From Aurantiacibacter odishensis (lineage in GTDB: Bacteria > Pseudomonadota > Alphaproteobacteria > Sphingomonadales > Sphingomonadaceae), in contig NZ_QYOS01000020.1 in the NCBI RefSeq assembly GCF_003605195.1, positions 124,001 to 188,000 of the forward strand: a DNA stretch of 64,000 nt. The letters are read 5' to 3'. The translations under genes and the position numbers were made by a program. The notes beneath the pieces were generated by a model. The model was given only the letters and a program-made list of their open reading frames with translations. It had not been told where the DNA came from and did not search any database. This document shows positions 38,012 to 54,384 of the stretch, one piece after another. Positions within the stretch are counted from its first letter, which is position 1; each line of letters starts with the position of its first letter.

Positions 38012-38596
38012 TTGCGTATCCAGATTGCTTTCGCCACCAGTACCGCGCTTGCCCTCGCGCTTTCCGCCTGCGGCGGCCCGCCCGAGAGTGATGACGCAGG
38101 CGATACCGCTGCGGCAGAGGAAGAGGTCGAGGTCGACCTGCCCGAAACCATGCCGGAAGGCGATGCCGAGACGGTCGATGGGGCGGATGTCGAAGGCGAG
38201 GCAGATGCCGAGGACACCGAGGAGCCGGAGCCTGTCGCCAGCGCCTCGCCCACGCCGACACCAACGGCGACGCGCACGCCCGCTGCCACGCCGACGCAGG
38301 CCATGGCGGCCGCCAAGCCGCAGTCCTTCACCACCTGCGGCGTGTGCCACTCGGTGGAGCCGGGTCAGAACATGATCGGCCCGTCGCTCGCCGGTGTTGT
38401 CGGCCGCCGCGCTGGCAGCGTTGCGGGCGCGAACTACAGCCCCGCCATGCAGAGCGCGAACATCACCTGGAACGAGGCGAACCTGCGCCGGTACATCGTC
38501 GATCCCAACGCCGTGGTGCCGGGCGGCTCGATGCCCGCGCCCGGCGTAAACGCCGCGGAGGCGCAGGCGATCGTCAATTACCTGAAGACGCTTTAG
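38012..38596 (+). CDS. Lipoprotein cytochrome c (class I)
   Basis: A 194-residue membrane-anchored cytochrome. The signal is MRIQIAFATSTALALALSAC, with the lipid-attachment Cys20. An acidic and then Pro/Thr-rich linker (about 25-105) leads to a single heme domain with CGVCH and a likely axial Met in GGSMPAPG. The start is a TTG at 38012, with GGGGAG six bases before it; an ATG at 37997 is read through by the same frame but would spoil the signal. The domain resembles small periplasmic electron carriers of the c2/c550 type. Partner oxidase unknown. Confidence 0.85.
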   Translation: MRIQIAFATSTALALALSACGGPPESDDAGDTAAAEEEVEVDLPETMPEGDAETVDGADVEGEADAEDTEEPEPVASASPTPTPTATRTPAATPTQAMAAAKPQSFTTCGVCHSVEPGQNMIGPSLAGVVGRRAGSVAGANYSPAMQSANITWNEANLRRYIVDPNAVVPGGSMPAPGVNAAEAQAIVNYLKTL

Positions 38597-40014
38597 TCGG
38601 CCTGGACCTGCTGGCGCGCGATGATCGCGTCCGCCAGCCATTCCAGCACCACGCGGTGGCCTGCGATGGGATCACTTTGCGGGAAGACTTCGACGGGCCA
38701 GTGCGGGGCAATCCCGGCGCCTTCGTAAAGCGTGCCGTCGGGGGCGCGAAATGCCTCGTTCGATAGTTCGAGATACCAGCCGTTGGGCAAGGGTTTGGGC
38801 AACGGCGTCGAGAAGGCGCCGCGAGTCGTGCCGCCGACCTGCACGACACTTGGGTTCTGCCGCAGGGCGAGCGTCGCCAGTTCGCCGCCCGATACAGTCA
38901 CGTCGCTGGTGAGCAGATAGACCGGTCCTTCGAAACGCGGCTGGGGCGCGACGTCCACGAAATAGGGCACCGGCTCGCCGCCACCGGTGTTGGTGACGGT
39001 GTAGCCTAAATATGCGCTGCCCGTCAGGCGCGAGGCGAGGCGACGGGCGATCACGTCATACCCGCCGCGATTGTTCGACAGGTCAAGGATGAGCGCCTCC
39101 GCCCGGGTATCGGCAAAGGCGGAAAGGATCGTGTCGAAAGCCTGATCGAACGCCGCAACCTCTGCATCGGCCCATTCCTGTGTGCCGGGCTCCACGCTTT
39201 CGTCGAAACCGCCCATGGTGAAGACCTGCACGTACCCGATGCGCCCGTTCGCCAGCGTCCCCTGCACGATCCGGCCGTTGGCGACCATCGAGGAGCCGGG
39301 ATCGAGCACTTCGTCCTGCAACTGTGTGACGAGGCCCTGCAACCAGGTGCCTTCGCCGATAGAGGCGCGCACCATCGGCAGGGTCGTGCCGAGACCGCCT
39401 TGCGCACGCTGTCGCTCGCCGTCGATTTGCGCGGTGAGCTTGGTGTGCGAATCGCCCAGCGCTTCGATCATCGCGCCCATCACGCCGAACAGCGCGGCCT
39501 CGCCCATGCCGTCGCGCACGCGGGGGCGGGCTTCGTCCACCAGCGTCTCCCAGTCGATGCCGCGCTCCCCGAAGAAGCCGTAGTGGCGCTCCATGATGGC
39601 GGCGAAGGTTTCGAACAAGTCCGACTCACCTGTCAGGTCGCTTGCACCGCATTTCGCGGGAAGCCGGTCGAGCCGCTCGAAGTGCGTGGGGGTGTCGCCT
39701 TCGATATACTGGAAGATAGCCTCGTCGCGCCCGAGCGGCGTCATCAGCCGGTATTCGATCTGCCCCATCAAACCTGCGGCCCCGCCGCCCTGGTCCGCGC
39801 GGTAGCAGCCGGTTGGCGCGTCCTGCCAGCGGGCTATGCCGTCCTCCCCGATTTCGAGAATCCAGCCATTGGCGCGCGAGAGCCACACACCGCGCGCTTC
39901 GGGGATGACTGCGCCGTCCTGCTCGATCAGCAGCGGATCGTCGGGAAGGTCCGCCGATGCGGGCGTGGCGGCGAGTGCGGCTAGTGCAAGAAGTGGCAGC
40001 GTGCGAGCGATCAT
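38593..40014 (-). CDS. S41-family serine peptidase (exported)
   Basis: A 473-residue secreted protein with signal peptide (LAALAATPASAD). The C-terminal part carries the S41 catalytic region: LDLSNNRGGYDVIARRLASR, then VYLLTSDVTVSGGELATLALRQ, in which the Ser before GGE is the expected nucleophile. The N-terminal half is a poorly conserved extension and no PDZ domain is evident. Processing or tail-specific proteolysis in the periplasm is expected. AGGGAA precedes the ATG. Its end overlaps the cytochrome gene by four bases. Confidence 0.85.
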   Translation of the reverse strand: MIARTLPLLALAALAATPASADLPDDPLLIEQDGAVIPEARGVWLSRANGWILEIGEDGIARWQDAPTGCYRADQGGGAAGLMGQIEYRLMTPLGRDEAIFQYIEGDTPTHFERLDRLPAKCGASDLTGESDLFETFAAIMERHYGFFGERGIDWETLVDEARPRVRDGMGEAALFGVMGAMIEALGDSHTKLTAQIDGERQRAQGGLGTTLPMVRASIGEGTWLQGLVTQLQDEVLDPGSSMVANGRIVQGTLANGRIGYVQVFTMGGFDESVEPGTQEWADAEVAAFDQAFDTILSAFADTRAEALILDLSNNRGGYDVIARRLASRLTGSAYLGYTVTNTGGGEPVPYFVDVAPQPRFEGPVYLLTSDVTVSGGELATLALRQNPSVVQVGGTTRGAFSTPLPKPLPNGWYLELSNEAFRAPDGTLYEGAGIAPHWPVEVFPQSDPIAGHRVVLEWLADAIIARQQVQAD

Positions 40015-40042
40015 CGGATTCCCTGCAAATCCAGATACAAGA

Positions 40043-40074
40043 AAGGGCGGCTCCCCCAATAGGGAACCGCCCTT
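40043..40074 (-). terminator. Terminator of rplJ-rplL
   Basis: AAGGGCGG and CCGCCCTT form the base of a long hairpin, and the minus strand continues TTTCTTG. It lies about 50 bases after the rplL stop and isolates the S41 peptidase gene downstream. Confidence 0.8.
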
Positions 40075-40123
40075 CGCGAAATCAATCGGTGAGGTGGACC
40101 GGAAGCCGACCCGCCTCGACAGA

Positions 40124-40501
40124 TTACTTCAGCTCGACCGTGCCGCCAGCGGCTTCGATCTTGCTCTTGATTTCTTCGGCTTCTGCCTTGTTCACGCCTT
40201 CCTTGACGGCCTTGGGCGCGCCTTCGACGAGAGCCTTGGCTTCGGTCAGGCCGAGGCCGGTGATGCCACGGACTTCCTTGATGACCTGGATCTTCTTGCC
40301 ACCGTCGCCGGTGAGAATGACGTCGAATTCGTCCTTCTCTTCAGCAGCAGCTTCACCAGCACCGCCACCGGCGGGGCCGGCAACAGCAACTGCAGCAGCG
40401 GCGCTAACGCCCCACTCTTCTTCCAGGGCCTTGGCGAGTTCGGCCGCTTCCATGACGGTCAGCGACGACAGTTCTTCAACAAGCTTGGCAATGTCAGCCA
40501 T
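40124..40501 (-). CDS. rplL: 50S ribosomal protein L7/L12
   Basis: The stalk protein that recruits translation factors, 125 residues. It has the N-terminal dimerisation helix ([22 protein letters not shown]), an Ala/Gly-rich hinge (about 38-55), and the C-terminal factor-binding domain ([39 protein letters not shown]). It follows rplJ after 77 bases on the minus strand and is closed by a terminator. Confidence 0.98.
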   Translation of the reverse strand: MADIAKLVEELSSLTVMEAAELAKALEEEWGVSAAAAVAVAGPAGGGAGEAAAEEKDEFDVILTGDGGKKIQVIKEVRGITGLGLTEAKALVEGAPKAVKEGVNKAEAEEIKSKIEAAGGTVELK

Positions 40502-40578
40502 GATGTATCACTCCAATTTGGGCGGGGCGGTTCAATGTGCCCCTGATGTTTCGTCTCGTGTGTGCGAGAAAGCGTCTG

Positions 40579-41094
40579 TTACGCCGCATCCTTGGCGCCA
40601 TAGGCACCGAAGACACGAGCAAGCTTGGCGGCCGGCTCGTTGACAACGCGGGCGATCTTGGTCGCGGGTGCGTTGACGAGGCCGACGATCGTGCCGCGCA
40701 GTTCGTCGAGGCTGGGCATCGAGGCCAGGGACCTGATACCAGCTTCGTCGAGAACCTGCGTGCCCATCGAACCACCGACGATTTCCAGCTTGTCGTTCGA
40801 CTTCGCGAAATCGACAGCAACCTTGGCGGCTGCGACCGGGTCTTCCGACCAGGCCAGCGCGGTCGGGCCGACGAGATATTCGTCGATCCCGGCGTAATCG
40901 GTGTCCTTCAGGGCGAGCTTGGCCAGACGGTTCTTCGCAACCTTGTAGGACGCTCCAGCTTCACGCATCTTCGTGCGCAGTTCGGTGGACTGGGCCACCG
41001 ACAGGCCGAGGTTACGGGTGACAACCACCACGCCGACCTCTTTGAAGACGTTGTTCAGCTCGGCGACCGCTTCGGTTTTCTGCGAACGATCCAT
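40579..41094 (-). CDS. rplJ: 50S ribosomal protein L10
   Basis: Anchors L7/L12 dimers to the large subunit. The 171 residues start MDRSQKTEAVAELNNVF, with the family segments VVVVTRNLGLSVAQ and YKVAKNRLAKLAL. AAGGAGTACGGC before the ATG at 41094 rules out the longer frame. It is the first gene of the rplJ-rplL transcript and is preceded by a long, folded leader, where L10 usually binds its own message to repress it. Confidence 0.97.
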   Translation of the reverse strand: MDRSQKTEAVAELNNVFKEVGVVVVTRNLGLSVAQSTELRTKMREAGASYKVAKNRLAKLALKDTDYAGIDEYLVGPTALAWSEDPVAAAKVAVDFAKSNDKLEIVGGSMGTQVLDEAGIRSLASMPSLDELRGTIVGLVNAPATKIARVVNEPAAKLARVFGAYGAKDAA

Positions 41095-41367
41095 GCCGTA
41101 CTCCTTCACTATGGCCGCCCGCGTATTCGTGCGGACGACCGGCTCAAGTTGCCACAAGGCTCATGCCGCATGGCATAGGTGTTGCCAGATGCGCTCACCG
41201 CGATCCGGCGTGTCCATTGATGGGGAAGGAGGTGCGTGACGCATCACGCTGGAAGCGCGCCGCATAGAGCGGAGCGCGAAAACTCTTTTCCCCGTCTAGG
41301 CTGGAAATTAAGACCGGCACATTCCGGTCGCCAACTGTCTCGGACGGATGACTGCAAAAGCAATCGG
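41095..41367 (-). promoter_or_regulatory. rplJ leader, likely site of L10 autoregulation
   Basis: About 270 bases of untranslated region between the predicted promoter and rplJ. Perfect hairpins are visible: GACCGG/CCGGTC (41312-41329), GCGTGA/TCACGC (41234-41249) and ATGCC/GGCAT (41163-41176). Ribosomal L10 operons usually have such a leader for feedback. I did not identify the specific kink-turn, so the assignment rests on position and folding potential. Confidence 0.5.
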
Positions 41368-41373
41368 GGCGGG

Positions 41374-41401
41374 CAGATAGCTGCCACGCCCCGAAAGTCA
41401 A
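41374..41401 (-). promoter_or_regulatory. Promoter of rplJ-rplL
   Basis: On the minus strand TTGACT (41401-41396) and TATCTG (41379-41374) are 16 bases apart, a good sigma-70-type match. They start just after the terminator-like stem of the preceding lipoprotein gene and point to rplJ. Confidence 0.6.
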
Positions 41402-41408
41402 GCCGAAA

Positions 41409-41428
41409 GCGCGCGGGCTCCCGCGCGC
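41409..41428 (-). terminator. Weak terminator of the second acidic lipoprotein gene
   Basis: GCGCGCGG and CCGCGCGC form a compact GC stem with a 4-base loop, followed by TTTCGG on the minus strand. The T run is short, so efficiency is uncertain. Confidence 0.45.
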
Positions 41429-41448
41429 CCGGCAGGAAGAAAAGCCGA

Positions 41449-41691
41449 TCAGATCTCGTCGGCGGTTTCTTCGAGCACTTCGGCTTCTTCTTCGAGATTG
41501 GCTTCGGCAGCTTCGTCGCCCATTTCGTCGGCGAGTTCGGCTTCGGCTTCGGCAACGCCTGCTTCGGCGTCCATCACTTCGGCTTCCATCTCGGCGATGT
41601 CGTCGGCCTGTTCGCCAGCTTCTTCAGCCGGGCCGCCGCAGGCGGTCAGGGCGAAAGCGAGGGGAGCGGCGACGAGCATGATCTTCTTCAT
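41449..41691 (-). CDS. Second small acidic lipoprotein, Ala/Glu-rich
   Basis: An 80-residue lipoprotein. The signal ends in FALTACGG (Cys at about 18). The mature part is almost pure Glu, Ala and Asp with a heptad-like spacing (AEMEAEVMDAEAGVAEAEAELADEM), so a helical rod or coiled coil is possible. AGGAAATC precedes the ATG. It resembles the 87-residue protein at 21598-21861 in size, signal and composition, but the sequences differ. It lies between rplJL and the Cro-like regulator gene. Function unknown. Confidence 0.8.
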   Translation of the reverse strand: MKKIMLVAAPLAFALTACGGPAEEAGEQADDIAEMEAEVMDAEAGVAEAEAELADEMGDEAAEANLEEEAEVLEETADEI

Positions 41692-41765
41692 AATGATTTC
41701 CTGTCCTTGAACCCTGAAATCCGGGCGAGCCGCGATTGCCACACTGTCGCCACAATTCCAAGACC

Positions 41766-42005
41766 CTACTTTTCCTCGTAGCCCAGCAGGTCGCCCGGCT
41801 GGCACTGCAGTTCCCGGCAGATCGCCTCAAGCGTGGAGAAGCGGATGGCCTTGGCCTTGCCGGTTTTCAGGATAGAGAGGTTGGCCAGGGTAAGGCCCAC
41901 CCGCTCCGCCAGTTCGGTAAGGGTCATGCGGCGATCGTGCAGCAGGTCGTCCAGCCGGATCACGATCCCGGTTCCTTCCGCATCGGTCGATGGTTTCGGG
42001 GGCAT
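41766..42005 (-). CDS. Cro/C1-type (XRE) regulator, YozG-like
   Basis: A 79-residue DNA-binding protein that is little more than the helix-turn-helix. The motif MTLTELAERVGLTLANLSILKTGKAKAIRFSTL is read as helices 1-4, and it ends LQCQPGDLLGYEEK, the standard C-terminal phrase of YozG-like regulators. The ATG shares a base with the TGA of the upstream DUF2975 gene. Such regulators are often paired with DUF2975 membrane proteins. A palindrome over the operon promoter is a candidate operator. Confidence 0.9.
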   Translation of the reverse strand: MPPKPSTDAEGTGIVIRLDDLLHDRRMTLTELAERVGLTLANLSILKTGKAKAIRFSTLEAICRELQCQPGDLLGYEEK

Positions 42006-42559
42006 CAGACGGTTCCTTCCAAATCTTCGCGCATCGCGGCGCCGTGGCGGAACACGCGGGCCAGGATGAACAGGATGATGACCATGAGGATCCCGGTGAG
42101 GTCGAACCCGCCGTCGACGGTAAAGTTCACATCGTCCAGTTCGTCGGCAAACTGCGCCAGCCGGATGCCCAGCGCGACAGCCGGAATCAACGCCAGTTGC
42201 ACGCCCAGCATGAGCCATCCCATGAGAGAGAGCCTGTCCGCGTTCGCGGGCGCGAATGGATCGCCCTCGCCCACCGTGCCGATTATTCTTCGCAGCGTTC
42301 CGAAGAAGACGAACAGCATGACGACGATCGCCAGGCCGATCAGCATGACGCCAAGCAGGGTGAAGACCGGGAAGACGGCATTCGGATCGCCCACGTCCAC
42401 CGCGTACTCGGCAATGATCGTGCCTCGCCAGAACAGGATCGCGGCAGATGCGACGATAAGCGCAAAAGCCCCGACGGCCATGGCTGCCTGCATGAACAGG
42501 CAGAGTACCTTCCCGGCCAATAGCAGCAGGTCGTTGGGGCGGTGTGAAGCATCGGTCAT
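42005..42559 (-). CDS. DUF2975 membrane protein
   Basis: A 184-residue protein with four predicted membrane helices at about 17-40, 62-86, 110-128 and 148-166. The family segment RRIIGTVGEGDPFAPANADRLSLMGWL lies in the loop between helices 2 and 3. AGGAG precedes the ATG. It overlaps the Cro-like regulator gene by one base, and the pair is a common unit; function is unknown, though sequestration of the regulator at the membrane is one idea. Confidence 0.88.
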   Translation of the reverse strand: MTDASHRPNDLLLLAGKVLCLFMQAAMAVGAFALIVASAAILFWRGTIIAEYAVDVGDPNAVFPVFTLLGVMLIGLAIVVMLFVFFGTLRRIIGTVGEGDPFAPANADRLSLMGWLMLGVQLALIPAVALGIRLAQFADELDDVNFTVDGGFDLTGILMVIILFILARVFRHGAAMREDLEGTV

Positions 42560-42589
42560 GGCTCTATACTCCTCTGTCGTATCCGCCGA

Positions 42590-42718
42590 TCAGGCCAGCG
42601 CCGGAGCCGCGATGGCGACGCCCTGCTGGGCCGGAACGGTGGTGATGGCGCCGAGCGAACTGATCGCGATGACGATTGCGGCAAGAGCAGCGAGCGAATT
42701 GTTGAGCAGACGGTTCAT
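42590..42718 (-). CDS. Exported or membrane-bound 42-residue peptide
   Basis: A short gene with a start at 42718 and a TGA at 42590. The product begins MNRLLNNSLAALAAIVIAIS and continues with SLGAITTVPAQQGVAIAAPALA. It has a basic N-terminus, a hydrophobic stretch at 8-25 and a possible cleavage site after VPA. The ribosome-binding site AAGGAGATC is excellent. It is the first gene of an operon: the DUF2975 gene starts 30 bases later. It may be a secreted peptide or a small membrane subunit. Confidence 0.65.
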   Translation of the reverse strand: MNRLLNNSLAALAAIVIAISSLGAITTVPAQQGVAIAAPALA

Positions 42719-42752
42719 TTATCGATCTCCTTGAAGTGGCTTATTGAAAATC

Positions 42753-42781
42753 GATATGGCCGAGTCGCTCCTTATTGTCAA
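42753..42781 (-). promoter_or_regulatory. Promoter of the peptide-DUF2975-Cro operon
   Basis: On the minus strand TTGACA (42781-42776) and CATATC (42758-42753) are 17 bases apart, 35 bases before the start of the 42-residue peptide. The -35 box is embedded in the palindrome at 42772-42788. Confidence 0.6.
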
Positions 42782-42788
42782 TCAATAA
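42772..42788. promoter_or_regulatory. Operator candidate TTATTG-N5-CAATAA
   Basis: Perfect 6-base arms separated by TCAAT. The site covers the -35 box of the divergent operon, as expected for repression by the encoded Cro-like protein. Confidence 0.55.
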
Positions 42789-42852
42789 TATCGAAAAACA
42801 ATATGCCTCTTATCGTTTTGCAAAAGGGCGTGCTCGCGGGCCGATCGCCCCA

Positions 42853-42881
42853 TTGACCCGACTCGGCGCCGTACCTATATG
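42853..42881 (+). promoter_or_regulatory. Promoter of rpoB-rpoC
   Basis: TTGACC (42853-42858) and TATATG (42876-42881) are 17 bases apart and close to the sigma-70 consensus. Transcription would start near 42888, leaving a 5' leader of about 237 bases before rpoB. I see no gene in that leader. Confidence 0.6.
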
Positions 42882-43124
42882 GCCTCCATCGCCGGAATGG
42901 CTTCGAGCAAGGTGCGCCTTACGCGGGGGCGCATCACAGGACGGAAGCTTCCGGCATCTGCGTGAGACTTGGGAAACAAGGCTGCGGTGGCAGAACCCCT
43001 CGGGGCGTGCCCTCTTGCGGCCGTTTTTGCGTCTCACGTCCCTCCCGCTTGTGAACATTTCTCGGCGCTTCTCATCCGCAAGAGAGGCGCGCACACGCGA
43101 AGATAAGGCCAAGGGCTCTATAAT

Positions 43125-47306
<4,182 letters not shown>

Positions 47307-47377
47307 CAGGGATCGGCGGCCTTCAGTGGCCGCCTCCCCCGCCAACCCCTGTTAACTCCCCCAAGGGAAGTGAAGAC

Positions 47378-51751
<4,374 letters not shown>

Positions 51752-51779
51752 TCGGCAAAGCCCGCATCGCATTTGAAGA

Positions 51780-51815
51780 GGCCCCGGCGGAGCGATCCGC
51801 CGGGGCTTTTTCGTG
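51780..51815 (+). terminator. Terminator of rpoB-rpoC
   Basis: GCCCCGGCGGA and TCCGCCGGGGC form a perfect 11-base-pair stem with a short GCGA loop, followed by TTTTT, about 30 bases after the rpoC stop. Confidence 0.92.
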
Positions 51816-51834
51816 TCTTGTGCGTTGTGGCGGC

Positions 51835-52329
51835 ATGAGACCTGCCGCTCTTGCGATCATTCTGGCGTTGGCTGCCTGCGCTCCGGAACCGGAGGACGAA
51901 CAACTCACGACCCTGCCCGCGAACGACGGGGAGGAGAATCCAGCACCGCCGCCGCCCTCCACCGCCATTTCGGCTATCGAGACACTCGCGGGGGAATGGC
52001 GCGTTGCCGGGATCGACGGCGAACCCTTCGACGAGCCTTATGGCCTGGCGTTGAGCGCCGACGGCGAGGAAATCTGGTGGGAGCCGCGCTGCGCGAACTT
52101 CGCTTTCAGCTACCGGATAGAGGGGCTTCGCATCACGACGGGCGAGGGCAGGCCGAGCAATCCGGTCGAACCGGGCGCACCACCGCCGCCTGTCTGCACG
52201 GTGGGCATCCCGCCCCGACTGAACGAAGTGGCCCGCGCGCTGGACGTCGCCGATACAGTTGGTCGCCTGCCGTCCAACGGCGTACTGATCGAAGGTGGCG
52301 GGCATAGCATCACCCTCTTCTCGCAGTAG
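51835..52329 (+). CDS. Small lipoprotein with META-like domain
   Basis: A 164-residue lipoprotein. The signal peptide is ILALAACAPE (Cys at about 15), then an acidic and Pro-rich linker with PAPPPPST. The folded part (about 50-164) starts LAGEWRVAGIDGEPFDE and has PRCANFAFSYRI, a pattern seen in META/HslJ-like domains, but the match is partial. The start is set by the ATG that opens the signal peptide; its ribosome-binding site is weak. It stands alone behind the rpoC terminator. Function unknown. Confidence 0.65.
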   Translation: MRPAALAIILALAACAPEPEDEQLTTLPANDGEENPAPPPPSTAISAIETLAGEWRVAGIDGEPFDEPYGLALSADGEEIWWEPRCANFAFSYRIEGLRITTGEGRPSNPVEPGAPPPPVCTVGIPPRLNEVARALDVADTVGRLPSNGVLIEGGGHSITLFSQ

Positions 52330-52416
52330 GATCGCGAAAACGCTAATGCGAATGAGTTGCAAATAGATTGCGAGACACTAGGCTGACCTCGAATCGCCGC
52401 CACGAAAGGTCTTCCC

Positions 52417-52887
52417 ATGTCTCGCTCCACCGCTCCCGTCGCCGCCGCTCTGCTCCCGAAAACCTCCCGCGCAATGCTGGCGGATGCCTTGCTGCGTCCC
52501 GTCGTCGCCAGCCAGTTTCCGGCCCACGCCGTCACTCTTGTGCTGACCGTGCGCCTGCTGGCCGGCAGCATTGCCGCAAGGCGCGATCCGCTGGTGGACC
52601 TGACTCAGCGGCTGAACTCCTTCACCGCAGCGCGCGCGGTGCTCGATTTCTCGCAGGCCTGTTCCCGCGCCTGGCCGGAAAACGCGATGGTCAGCCGCCC
52701 CTGCTGCCATGCGCTGACGCCGGACGAGACGGTATTCGCCCAGATGGCTGAAGCAGCGCGCGGCGGCGATCGGCAGGGCTTCACGGCGGTGCTGGACGGG
52801 CTGGTCCGCCGCGAACGCCACGAACGGCTCTACGCGATCACCAGCCACGCCGTGGCGGAACTCTCCGCCGCCGACCCCACCATCTGA
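52417..52887 (+). CDS. DUF6628-like protein, unknown function
   Basis: A 156-residue, mostly helical protein without a signal peptide. It contains AVTLVLTVRLLAGSIAARRDPLVDLTQRLNS and a Cys-containing segment MVSRPCCHALTPDETVFAQM. It resembles a small sphingomonad family that I recall as DUF6628, but I could not confirm this. ACGAAAGG lies upstream. It sits just before gltX, without an overlap. Confidence 0.7.
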   Translation: MSRSTAPVAAALLPKTSRAMLADALLRPVVASQFPAHAVTLVLTVRLLAGSIAARRDPLVDLTQRLNSFTAARAVLDFSQACSRAWPENAMVSRPCCHALTPDETVFAQMAEAARGGDRQGFTAVLDGLVRRERHERLYAITSHAVAELSAADPTI

Positions 52888-52956
52888 ACCGCGCTTCTCT
52901 GCCGCGAGCCGCGTATCGCTTGTGAGCAATCGCCAAGCGGGCTAACCGCCTTGGCC

Positions 52957-54288
52957 ATGACCACGATCACCCGCTTCGCTCCTTCGCCCACGGGCCGCCT
53001 GCACGTCGGCAACATCCGCACGGCGCTGCACAACTGGATGCTTGCGCGCAAGGCAGGTGGACGCTTCGTGCTGCGGATCGACGATACCGATGCCGAAAGG
53101 TCGAAGGAAGAATACGTCGAGGCTATTCGCGAAGACCTCGAATGGCTTGGCCTCACACCCGATGGCGAGGAGCGCCAGTCGGCGCGGCTCGACCTTTACC
53201 AAAACACATTCGAGCGGTTGCGAGCGGCGGGCCGGATCTACCCGGCATACGAAACCCAGCAGGAGCTTGAGCTCAAGCGCAAGATCCAGTTGGGGCGCGG
53301 CCTTCCGCCGATATACGATCGCGCGGCGCTGAAACTGACGGACGAGGAACGCGCCATCAAGGAAGCTGAAGGCGTTGCACCACACTGGCGGTTCATCCTC
53401 GACCATGACGAGGCCATCGCCTGGGAAGATGGCGTGCGCGGCCCGCAGAAGTTCGACGCGAGCCAGCTTTCGGACCCGGTGATCCGCCGTGCCGACGGTT
53501 CGTGGCTCTACATGCTGCCGAGCGCGGTGGACGATATCGACATGGGCATCACCGACGTTCTGCGCGGAGAAGACCACGTTTCCAACACGGCCGTGCAGAT
53601 TCAGATGTTTACCGCACTCGGCGCCGCGCCTCCGCGCTTCGCGCACGAGGCGCTGCTGGTGGGCAAGGAAGGAAAGCTCTCGAAACGCCTCGGCTCGCTG
53701 GGATGTGACGCGTTCCGCGAGCGCAGCATCGAGCCGGAGGCGCTGGTGGCGTTGCTCGCACGGCTTGGCACCAGCCAGCCGGTAGAGCCGATTGCTGCGC
53801 GGGAAACCCTTGTAAACACGTTCGATCTGTCCACCTTCGGGCGCGCCCCGGCGAAGTTCGACGATGTCGAGCTGGATCGGATCAACACCGCCATCGTCCA
53901 CCAGTTCGACTACGCGCGGGTGGCAGACCGCCTGCCAGAAGGCATGGACGAGGCCGCGTGGCACGCCATCCGCCCGAACCTGGAGCGGGTGGGCGATGCA
54001 GGCGAGTGGTGGTCGATCGTCACCGGGCCGGTCGAGCAGCCCACATTCGACGATGAGACGCGGGCCTATCTGCAGCAGGCCTCCGAAGCGCTCGAATGGT
54101 CCGCGAACCCGTGGGGCGACCTTACCGCCCGCCTGAAAGAGTCGACAGGGCGCAAGGGGAAGTCGCTGTTCCTGCCGCTGCGACAGGCGCTGACCGGCAT
54201 GAACCATGGCCCCGACATGGGCGAACTGCTTCCCTTGATTGGTGAGGCAGAGGCCCGCAATCGCCTGCAATCCGCCGCGTACGGCTGA
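52957..54288 (+). CDS. gltX: Glutamyl-tRNA synthetase
   Basis: Charges tRNA-Glu and, in many alphaproteobacteria, also tRNA-Gln. The 443 residues begin TTITRFAPSPTGRLHVGN, with the HIGH-equivalent HVGN, and DDTDAERSKEEYVEAI follows. The second class I motif is KLSKR (GKEGKLSKRLGSLG). The ATG at 52957 is used; a TTG two codons upstream is possible. It is shorter than the 470-480 residues of E. coli GltX, and lacks part of the C-terminal domain typical of longer forms, as often seen in the second GltX of alphaproteobacteria. Confidence 0.92.
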   Translation: MTTITRFAPSPTGRLHVGNIRTALHNWMLARKAGGRFVLRIDDTDAERSKEEYVEAIREDLEWLGLTPDGEERQSARLDLYQNTFERLRAAGRIYPAYETQQELELKRKIQLGRGLPPIYDRAALKLTDEERAIKEAEGVAPHWRFILDHDEAIAWEDGVRGPQKFDASQLSDPVIRRADGSWLYMLPSAVDDIDMGITDVLRGEDHVSNTAVQIQMFTALGAAPPRFAHEALLVGKEGKLSKRLGSLGCDAFRERSIEPEALVALLARLGTSQPVEPIAARETLVNTFDLSTFGRAPAKFDDVELDRINTAIVHQFDYARVADRLPEGMDEAAWHAIRPNLERVGDAGEWWSIVTGPVEQPTFDDETRAYLQQASEALEWSANPWGDLTARLKESTGRKGKSLFLPLRQALTGMNHGPDMGELLPLIGEAEARNRLQSAAYG

Positions 54289-54316
54289 CTCCCGGCCTTT
54301 TTTTGCACTTGCTCAC

Positions 54317-54344
54317 TTGACGTTCAGCGCGCTTTCTCTAGATG
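54317..54344 (+). promoter_or_regulatory. Possible promoter of the ZnuD-like receptor gene
   Basis: TTGACG (54317-54322) and TAGATG (54339-54344), 16 bases apart, point to the receptor start at 54385. The palindrome CGATG-ATA-CATCG at 54347-54359 is near the expected transcription start and could be a metal-regulator site, but it does not match a known Zur or Fur consensus. Confidence 0.4.
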
Positions 54345-54384
54345 CGCGATGATACATCGTTACCTAACTTGAGAGACCTGCCCA

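Noticed and set aside
41195..41401. 68-codon frame in the rplJ leader
   Set aside because: It starts inside the rplJ promoter and has no ribosome-binding site or recognisable domain.
43118..43123. TATAAT directly before the rpoB start
   Set aside because: It overlaps the initiation region and would leave no leader or ribosome-binding site. The TTGACC/TATATG pair at 42853 is better placed.
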